This document shows positions 1-4,710 of a stretch of DNA of 7,346 nt, in pieces. A program made the position numbers and the translations under genes. Position 1 is the first letter of the stretch. Every line of letters starts with the position of its first letter. The notes under the pieces were generated by a model, which saw only the letters and a program-made list of their open reading frames with translations, was not told the origin of the DNA and made no database searches. Source of the stretch: Myxococcales bacterium (GTDB lineage: Bacteria; Myxococcota_A; Polyangia; Polyangiales; JADJMO01). The stretch covers positions 1 to 7,346 of the forward strand of contig JAJXTK010000320.1 of assembly GCA_021783935.1 (NCBI GenBank), in the 5' to 3' direction.

Positions 1-43
1 GTGCTCGACACGCTTCGATCGTACTGCGCCGCCGCCTCCCGCT

Positions 44-70
44 CCCTTCCCCCGCACCGCGGGGGAAGGG
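44..70. repeat. Perfect 12-bp inverted repeat, REP-like or terminator-like hairpin
   Basis: The left arm CCCTTCCCCCGC (44-55) and the right arm GCGGGGGAAGGG (59-70) are perfectly complementary around a 3-nt loop, ACC. No T-run follows on either strand, so it is not a canonical intrinsic terminator. The C-rich and G-rich arms with a G-rich tail resemble dispersed intergenic hairpin repeats common in GC-rich bacteria. That family resemblance is from memory and could not be checked here. It could also end transcription of a gene left of the window. Confidence 0.75.
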
Positions 71-83
71 CTGGGGATGGGGG
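61..83 (+). other. G-quadruplex-forming motif overlapping the hairpin
   Basis: Four G-runs of 5, 3, 4 and 5 bases are separated by three 2-nt spacers (AA, CT, AT). This fits the standard G3+N1-7 quadruplex pattern with short loops, which usually favours stability. The first two runs also form the right arm of the 44-70 hairpin, so the two structures would exclude each other. It lies about 155 bp upstream of the DHH phosphoesterase start. Any function is inferred. Confidence 0.6.
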
Positions 84-221
84 CTGTTAGAACGCGACCA
101 CTCGCTCAGCAGGAGAACCACACCCGGGCTCATCTGGCGGCGCACATCTCGGCGTGTCGGTCAACGCTCCCGGCAGGACTCGGCCGTGCGAATTGCGCCG
201 GCCTGCGCAGTGGCGCCGCGT

Positions 222-227
222 TACGCT
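222..227 (+). promoter_or_regulatory. Candidate -10 box (TACGCT) of the DHH phosphoesterase gene
   Basis: TACGCT matches the TAnnnT skeleton of a sigma-70-type -10 element and ends 10 nt before the ATG at 238. Transcription would begin about 4 nt before the start codon. No convincing -35 hexamer lies at the usual spacing. The same hexamer precedes the next gene, which is the main reason to list it. Confidence 0.25.
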
Positions 228-237
228 CCCGAGACCG

Positions 238-1338
238 ATGAACGACGTGCCCCATGATCCGGTGGAAGCGCTGCGCCAAACCTTGGCCTCGATCGCCGGT
301 GAGCCCCTCGTGATCCTCCTGACCGGCCACCCCGATCCCGACGCGATCGGCAGCGCGCTGGCGCACCAGCGGATCTGCGAGAGCCTCGGCGTGCCCGCGA
401 CCATCGCGCACGTGCTGCCGATCTCGCATCGGGAGAACCGCGCCCTCGTGAAGCTGCTGAACGTCGAGATGCAGGAGGTCGGCAGCGCCGCCGAGCTCGC
501 GCGCTTCAAGTACCTCTCGCTCGTCGACGCGAGCGTCGCCGAGCCCTCGATCGAGCTGCCCGAGGGGCTGAGGCTGATCTCGGTCGTCGATCACCACCGC
601 GGCGCCGGCAAGGTCGACGCCCCCTTCGTCGACATGCGGCCGTCGATCGGCGCCTCGTGCTCGATCTACGCGAGCTACCTGCAGGGGGGCCTCGCGCCGC
701 TGAACGGCGAGCGGCGCGACGACGCGCGCGTGGCGCCGGCCCTCGTCTTCGGCATCCAGACCGACACCGACGACTTCGCGCTCGCCACCGCCGACGACTT
801 CCGCGCCGCCGCGTACGCCAAGCAGTGGACCGACGCCGACGTGCTCAAGCGCGTCGGGCGCCGCACGGTGAGCGCGTCGGCGATGGGGGTGCTCGGGCAG
901 GCGCTCGCCAACCTCATCGTCGTGCGCGACTTCGCCATCGCCGGCGTCGGGCACGTGCCGGTCGGCGATCGCGACGCGATCGGCAGCGCCGCCGACTACA
1001 TCCTGCGGCGCGAGGACATCGACACGGTGCTCGTCTATGGCATCGTCGACGATCGCATCGACGGCTCGCTGCGCACCAACTCGCCCAGCGTCGATCCCGC
1101 CGCCTTCCTGCAGACGGCGTTCGGTCGCGATCGCGATGGGCGCCCCTACGGCGGCGGACGCGCCGACAAGGGCGGATTCCAGATTCCGCTCGGCCTGCTC
1201 GCCGACAGCGAAGACGCCGAGTCGCTCTGGGCGCTCGTGCAGCAGGTCGTCATGTCGCGCCTCGCGCGCGCCGTGCCGGACCTCGCCCCCAAGCGCGATC
1301 GCCGCAAGACCGATCGCGCCGATCGCGACGACGACTGA
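238..1338 (+). CDS. DHH/DHHA1-family phosphoesterase (NrnA/RecJ-like superfamily)
   Basis: This is a predicted cytoplasmic, metal-dependent phosphoesterase of 366 residues. Family members cleave short oligoribonucleotides, pAp or cyclic dinucleotides; which substrate applies here cannot be told. DHH motifs appear in order: HPDPDAIGSA at 31-40 (D33 and D35 likely metal ligands), LSLVDAS around D97, VVDHHR with D118-H119-H120, and GIQTDTDDF around D176. The C-terminal DHHA1 part carries GGGRADKGGF at 305-314, where the usual GGGH histidine is arginine. The last 16 residues are highly charged. I chose ATG 238 over an in-frame GTG at 154 because the extra 28 residues are Arg/Pro-rich and unlike the family, and the core begins soon after 238. 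Only a weak GAG precedes the start. The lipoprotein gene follows after 52 bp on the same strand. The family call is firm; the substrate is unknown. Confidence 0.9.
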   Translation: MNDVPHDPVEALRQTLASIAGEPLVILLTGHPDPDAIGSALAHQRICESLGVPATIAHVLPISHRENRALVKLLNVEMQEVGSAAELARFKYLSLVDASVAEPSIELPEGLRLISVVDHHRGAGKVDAPFVDMRPSIGASCSIYASYLQGGLAPLNGERRDDARVAPALVFGIQTDTDDFALATADDFRAAAYAKQWTDADVLKRVGRRTVSASAMGVLGQALANLIVVRDFAIAGVGHVPVGDRDAIGSAADYILRREDIDTVLVYGIVDDRIDGSLRTNSPSVDPAAFLQTAFGRDRDGRPYGGGRADKGGFQIPLGLLADSEDAESLWALVQQVVMSRLARAVPDLAPKRDRRKTDRADRDDD

Positions 1339-1375
1339 CGCTTTGCGGCGCTGAGACAAGCGGTCCCGCGCGAGC

Positions 1376-1384
1376 TGCTACGCT
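1376..1384 (+). promoter_or_regulatory. Candidate extended -10 box (TGCTACGCT) of the lipoprotein gene
   Basis: TGC followed by TACGCT has the TGn-TAnnnT form of an extended -10 element. The box ends 6 nt before ATG 1391, so a start site about 7 nt downstream would fall on the start codon itself and give a leaderless mRNA. No purine-rich ribosome binding site lies in the gap (TTCGGTG). No good -35 was found. Confidence 0.35.
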
Positions 1385-1390
1385 TCGGTG

Positions 1391-3730
1391 ATGCGCCCGC
1401 GGAAGCTCTCCCCTTCCCTCTTCGTCCTCGCGCTCGTCGCCCCCTTCGTCGCCGGCTGCGGCGGATCGAGCGGCGGCGGCGACGCCCCGAGCGACGCGTT
1501 GCCCGGCGACGACGCGGGCGGCGACGCGGGTGGCTTCGTGCTCGACGCCGGCGACGACGCGGCGCAGACGTTCGACGTCACGCCGGCGGCGTCGCAGACG
1601 CTCACGGTTCCCCTCGGCAGCCACACGCCGACGGTGACGTTCCAGGCGACGCTCGGCGGCGCGCCCGCGAACGCGGTCTGGAGCGTCGATCGCGGCGAGA
1701 TCGGGACGATCGACGCGGGGCCGGCGCCCACGGCGGCCTTCGCGCCGAGCGGCACGGTCGGCGGCGCGGTCACGATCACGGCGAAGCTCGGCGCGCAGAC
1801 GCTCACGCGCATCGTCTTCGTGAAGCTTGGCGGCAAGCAGAACGGCGGCGACGGGAGCGTGCCGAGCGAGGCGACGCAGCTGCCCGTGACGCTCGGGCAG
1901 CTGTCTGCGGGGGGCGGCGTCGGCGGTGTCGGTGGCGAAGGGCTCGGCGGCCAGGTGACCGACCCCGCGACGCTCGCGGCCCTCGCGAGCCCGAGCGGCA
2001 CCGGCAGCGCGCAGAGCCTCACGCTGCTCTACCCGTACGACAAGACGGTGTTCCCGCGCGGCCTGCTCGCGCCGCTGCTGCAGTGGTCGTGGACGGTCGG
2101 CGACGCCGACGCGATCGCGATCCACCTCGAGACGACGAGCGGCTCGTTCACGTGGGACGGCACCTTCGCTCGCCCCGCCATCCTCACCAAGACCGGCGGC
2201 AAGTTCATCCGCCACCCGATCCCGCAGGACGTCTGGGCGGCCGCGACCAACTCGGCGGGCTCGCTCTCGCCGACGGGGGGCCCCGATCGGCTCTCGATCA
2301 AGCTGACCGTCGCGCGCGGCGGCAAGGCGTACGGGCCCCTCGAGGAGACCTGGACCATCGCCCCCGGGCGGCTCGCGGGGACCGTCTACTACAACTCGTA
2401 CGGCACCCAGCTCGTCAGGAACTCGATCGAGCCGTCGTTCAACAACGGCCCGCAGTTCGGCGCCGCCGTCCTCGGCATCAAGGCGGGCGCCACGGGGCCG
2501 ACCGTGGTCGCCGGCAGGGCGAGCCCGCTCGGCTCCGGCGCGGGCTGTCGCGTCTGCCACGACGTCGCGGCGAGCGGCAACCGCCTCGTCGTCCAGCACG
2601 GCGACGTCTACCCGCGCACCTCGAGCTACGAGCTCAAGAGCGGCAACGCCGAGACCGTGCTCTCCGGCTACGACGGCGTCCTCGGCTGGGCGGGGCTCTC
2701 GCCGGACGGGAAGCTCGCGCTCACCAACGGCGCCGATCTCGCGGCGGGCACCTCGCCCGCGAGGCTCTACGACTTCCCGCCGACGTCGACCACGCCGCTC
2801 ACGATGACCGGCCTGCCGACCAACGCCTCGCTCGGCGCGCCGGCGTTCTCCCCCGACGGCAAGCACGTCGCCTTCGACTTCCTCGCCGGGACGATCGGCC
2901 CGTTCACCGGCAACGGCACGCAGCTGCTCGCGGTCGATTTCGACGCCGCGAGCCGCGCCTTCAGCAACCCGCGCGTGCTCGCGACGATGACGAGCGGGCA
3001 CCGCGCCGGCTTCCCGTCGTTCTTCCCGACCAACGACGCGGTCGCGTTCCACTACCAGATCACGCCGTCGAACCACCGCTACAACACCTGGCACGGCGCC
3101 ACGGCGCAGATCTGGTGGTCCGATCTCGCGACCGGCACGGCCAAGGGGCTCTACGCGCTCAACGGGCTCGCCTCCGACGGCACGACCTCGACCCTGCCTA
3201 CGGGCCCCAACAACCACGCCGACGATACGATCCTGAGCTACGAGCCCACCGTCGCCCCGGTCGCCACGGGGGGCTACGTGTGGGTCATCTTCACGAGCCG
3301 ACGCCTGTACGGCAACGTCGCCGTCACCGATCCGTGGCAGAGCGACCCGCGCGGATATGACGCCACCCAGCTCGCGAACACCACCTGCAAGAAGCTGTGG
3401 GTCGCGGCGATCGATCTGAACGCGAAGCCCGGCACCGATCCGAGCCACCCGGCCTTCTACCTGCCGGGGCAAGAGCTGCTCGCCGGCAACGCGCGCGGCT
3501 TCTGGGTCATGGACCCCTGCCGCGCCGACGGCCAGTCGTGCGACACGGGCGACCAGTGCTGCGGGGGCTACTGCGAGTCGGGCGGCGCCGGCGGCGCGCT
3601 CATCTGCTCGAGCACCACGCTCGGCTCGAAGTGCGCGCAGGTGCAGGAGAAGTGCAGCACGGCGGCCGACTGCTGCGACGCGAGCGACCTGTGCGTGAAC
3701 GGCTTCTGCGCGGTGCCGGGGCCGAGCTGA
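1391..3730 (+). CDS. Lipoprotein with PD40/TolB-like propeller, CxxCH motif and two knottin-like Cys modules
   Basis: This is a 779-residue exported lipoprotein of unknown function. Residues 1-22 form a lipoprotein signal peptide: basic MRPRK, a hydrophobic stretch, then lipobox VAGC with Cys23. A Gly/Asp/Ala-rich linker (24-57) precedes a bacterial Ig-like (BIG2-type) segment at about 65-145. After a Gly-rich linker (174-188) comes a beta-rich part at about 208-325. CRVCH at 386-390 is a CxxCH motif that could bind haem c. Propeller-type PD40 motifs follow: GLSPDGKLAL (435-444) and AFSPDGKHVAFDF (485-497), with a weaker one near 540-555. Residues 710-773 hold 12 cysteines in two C-C-CC-C-C modules. 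GTG 1388 is an alternative start one codon earlier; ATG 1391 is preferred. The gene ends 2 bp from the convergent hemerythrin stop. The lipoprotein and propeller calls are firm; haem binding and cystine-knot folding are inferred. Confidence 0.9.
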   Translation: MRPRKLSPSLFVLALVAPFVAGCGGSSGGGDAPSDALPGDDAGGDAGGFVLDAGDDAAQTFDVTPAASQTLTVPLGSHTPTVTFQATLGGAPANAVWSVDRGEIGTIDAGPAPTAAFAPSGTVGGAVTITAKLGAQTLTRIVFVKLGGKQNGGDGSVPSEATQLPVTLGQLSAGGGVGGVGGEGLGGQVTDPATLAALASPSGTGSAQSLTLLYPYDKTVFPRGLLAPLLQWSWTVGDADAIAIHLETTSGSFTWDGTFARPAILTKTGGKFIRHPIPQDVWAAATNSAGSLSPTGGPDRLSIKLTVARGGKAYGPLEETWTIAPGRLAGTVYYNSYGTQLVRNSIEPSFNNGPQFGAAVLGIKAGATGPTVVAGRASPLGSGAGCRVCHDVAASGNRLVVQHGDVYPRTSSYELKSGNAETVLSGYDGVLGWAGLSPDGKLALTNGADLAAGTSPARLYDFPPTSTTPLTMTGLPTNASLGAPAFSPDGKHVAFDFLAGTIGPFTGNGTQLLAVDFDAASRAFSNPRVLATMTSGHRAGFPSFFPTNDAVAFHYQITPSNHRYNTWHGATAQIWWSDLATGTAKGLYALNGLASDGTTSTLPTGPNNHADDTILSYEPTVAPVATGGYVWVIFTSRRLYGNVAVTDPWQSDPRGYDATQLANTTCKKLWVAAIDLNAKPGTDPSHPAFYLPGQELLAGNARGFWVMDPCRADGQSCDTGDQCCGGYCESGGAGGALICSSTTLGSKCAQVQEKCSTAADCCDASDLCVNGFCAVPGPS
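3518..3709 (+). other. Tandem six-cysteine, inhibitor-cystine-knot-like modules within the lipoprotein
   Basis: Module 1 has cysteines 710, 717, 723, 724, 728 and 739, a C-X6-C-X5-CC-X3-C-X10-C pattern. Module 2 has cysteines 748, 755, 761, 762, 768 and 773, a C-X6-C-X5-CC-X5-C-X4-C pattern. The C-C-CC-C-C order with these spacings is the framework of knottin peptides. The first three intervals (X6, X5, adjacent CC) are identical in both, which suggests duplication. The rest of the mature protein has only Cys23, C386, C389 and C666, so cysteines are strongly concentrated here. The fold is inferred from spacing only. Confidence 0.7.
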
Positions 3731-3732
3731 GC

Positions 3733-4164
3733 TCACCCGAGCCCGGGGGAGTTCCGCATCACGGCGTCGAGCGCCGCGTCGTCGAGCTTGGTCTGCGCGA
3801 CCTCGAACAGCTCGCGCTCCTCGAAGCGCACGTGCGCCTCGAGGCGCGCCGCAAGGGCCTCGAGGGCCTCGGGCGAGCCCAGGCTCGACGCGGAGAGCTG
3901 CGCCCGGATCGCCGCGTGGTCCTCGCGGGTCTTGGCGACCAGGGCCCCCTCGCCGCAGCGCTCGAGCGGCGGCAAGAGCCACTGCTCTTCGACGACGAAG
4001 TGCGGCTCGAGCTCGCGGCCGAACGAGGCGCGGAGCGCGTCGGCCATCGTCGCGCAGGCGTTCGCGTCGCCGGAGGTCGCCGCCTTGCGCGCACCGCGCG
4101 CGAGCACGAGGGCGTGGTGATGGTCCGACGAGAGCGAACGAAGGCGCGGGTCGCGTCGCAGCAT
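3733..4164 (-). CDS. Hemerythrin-like (HHE cation-binding) protein
   Basis: This is a small cytoplasmic helical protein of 143 residues, predicted to bind a di-iron centre. Hemerythrin-family proteins bind O2 or NO, or sense or store iron; the exact role here is unknown. Numbered from the ATG at 4164, candidate ligands are one of H15-H17, then H55 and E59 (HFVVEE), H83 (EDH), and H111 and E115 (HVRFEE), the expected H...HxxxE...H...HxxxE order. No signal peptide or membrane segment is present. An in-frame GTG at 4218 would add 18 residues, but the family usually begins close to the first His helix and the added part looks unrelated, so ATG 4164 is preferred. Neither start has a good ribosome binding site. 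The gene converges on the lipoprotein with 2 bp between stops and diverges from the receiver gene. Confidence 0.88.
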   Translation of the reverse strand: MLRRDPRLRSLSSDHHHALVLARGARKAATSGDANACATMADALRASFGRELEPHFVVEEQWLLPPLERCGEGALVAKTREDHAAIRAQLSASSLGSPEALEALAARLEAHVRFEERELFEVAQTKLDDAALDAVMRNSPGLG

Positions 4165-4233
4165 GGCGGGGCTCGAGGGTGGGAGCGCGCAGCCGAAAGA
4201 GCAATGCAAAGCGGGCACGGAGAGGAGCGCGTC

Positions 4234-4239
4234 ACGCTA
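4234..4239 (-). promoter_or_regulatory. Candidate -10 box (TAGCGT) of the hemerythrin-like gene
   Basis: Read on the minus strand, TAGCGT follows GGC and fits TAnnnT. Transcription would start near 4227, giving about 63 nt of leader to ATG 4164, or about 9 nt to the alternative GTG at 4218. Its first base overlaps the palindrome at 4239-4248. No -35 element is visible at 17 bp. Confidence 0.25.
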
Positions 4240-4248
4240 GCCGCGGCT
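4239..4248. promoter_or_regulatory. Perfect 10-bp palindrome in the divergent promoter region, possible operator
   Basis: AGCCGCGGCT is its own reverse complement. It lies between the divergent hemerythrin-like and receiver genes and abuts the candidate minus-strand -10 box. A wider imperfect symmetry, CACGC (4234-4238) and GCGTG further right, surrounds it. A dimeric regulator could bind here, but GC-rich palindromes of this length also occur by chance. Confidence 0.25.
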
Positions 4249-4270
4249 CGCGGCGTGCCGGCGGCGGCGC

Positions 4271-4280
4271 TACAAGGGAG
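4271..4280 (+). promoter_or_regulatory. Start-proximal element of the receiver gene: TACAAG box and close-spaced AAGGGAG
   Basis: TACAAG (4271-4276) is a poor -10-like box whose TAC lies 12 nt before ATG 4283, the same distance as the TAC before the lipoprotein ATG. Overlapping it, AAGGGAG (4274-4280) resembles a Shine-Dalgarno sequence but leaves only 2 nt before the ATG, closer than usual. The two readings compete: ribosome binding site in a leadered mRNA, or promoter of a leaderless one. Confidence 0.3.
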
Positions 4281-4282
4281 CG

Positions 4283-4690
4283 ATGCACGGCTGGGAGAGG
4301 CAGTTCGCCGGCAGGCGCGCGCTGCTCGTCGAGGACAACGCCGTCGCCCGCAAGGTCGGGTCGCTCATCCTGCAGAAGCTCGGCTTCGAGGTCGTCGTGG
4401 CCGAGGACGGCGACGAGGCGATCGCACGCGTGAACGAGGCGGCGGGGGCGTACGACGTCGTGCTCATGGACGTGAACATGCCGCGGCGCGACGGCCTGTC
4501 GGCGACACGGGCCATTCGGGAGCGCTTCGCCAGCGGCGCGCTGCCCATCGTGGCGATGACGGCGAGCGACTTCGACGCCGATCGCGACGCGTGCCTCGAT
4601 GCGGGGATGAACGTCTTCGTCGGCAAGCCCCTCGAGCTCGACGAGCTCGTCGCGGCGCTCGCCGCGCTGATCTCGAAGGCCGATCGCTGA
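4283..4690 (+). CDS. Single-domain response regulator (CheY-like receiver)
   Basis: This 135-residue protein is almost entirely a receiver domain (about 11-130), expected to be phosphorylated on aspartate by a histidine kinase. Visible signature residues are the acidic metal-binding pair E17-D18 in LLVEDN, phospho-acceptor D63 in VLMDVNMP, switch T93 in VAMTAS, and K115 in GKPL. It has no DNA-binding or enzymatic output domain, so it probably acts by protein contact or as a phosphorelay intermediate. The sequence style (MP.RDGLSATRAIR, DACLDAGMN) resembles receivers of hybrid kinases. No kinase is encoded in the window, so the partner is elsewhere. ATG 4283 is the only sensible start, since the domain begins about 10 residues in. 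It is divergent from the hemerythrin-like gene and convergent, 20 bp apart, with the STAND ATPase. Confidence 0.94.
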   Translation: MHGWERQFAGRRALLVEDNAVARKVGSLILQKLGFEVVVAEDGDEAIARVNEAAGAYDVVLMDVNMPRRDGLSATRAIRERFASGALPIVAMTASDFDADRDACLDAGMNVFVGKPLELDELVAALAALISKADR

Positions 4691-4710
4691 GCGAGCGCGT
4701 GCTCCGAGGC

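Noticed and set aside
1..90. Frame 1 open from the window edge to TAG at 88-90, possibly the tail of an upstream gene
   Set aside because: It encodes only 29 residues, the last part of which is the hairpin and G-rich element, with no recognisable motif. Not enough to call.
154..237. GTG 154 as start of the DHH phosphoesterase
   Set aside because: It would add 28 Arg/Pro-rich residues not expected in the family, and the -10-like box at 222-227 would lie inside the coding region.
130..1359. 409-codon open frame on the minus strand opposite the DHH gene
   Set aside because: It has no recognisable motif and a composition typical of antisense frames; the plus strand carries all DHH motifs.
2083..3360. 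425-codon plus-strand frame inside the lipoprotein gene
   Set aside because: Arg-dominated product in an alternative frame of a gene with clear PD40, CxxCH and cysteine motifs.
1250..4204. 984-codon open frame on the minus strand
   Set aside because: Its product is almost wholly Arg/Ala/Gly/Glu without motifs, and it runs antisense to the well-supported lipoprotein. It is a typical high-GC shadow.
4165..4218. GTG 4218 as start of the hemerythrin-like protein
   Set aside because: The 18 extra residues look unrelated to the domain. ATG 4164 begins just before the first His helix, as is usual. It is not excluded, because the -10-like box at 4234-4239 would give it a short leader.
4283..4690. 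Receiver gene as the fragment of a larger two-component regulator
   Set aside because: The receiver fold is complete and ends naturally at a stop shortly after the last helix; no output domain or frameshifted remnant follows.
4693..4704. GAGC-GCGT-GCTC hairpin between the receiver and ATPase genes as a terminator
   Set aside because: The stem is only 4 bp and no T-run follows on either strand, so chance is a sufficient explanation.
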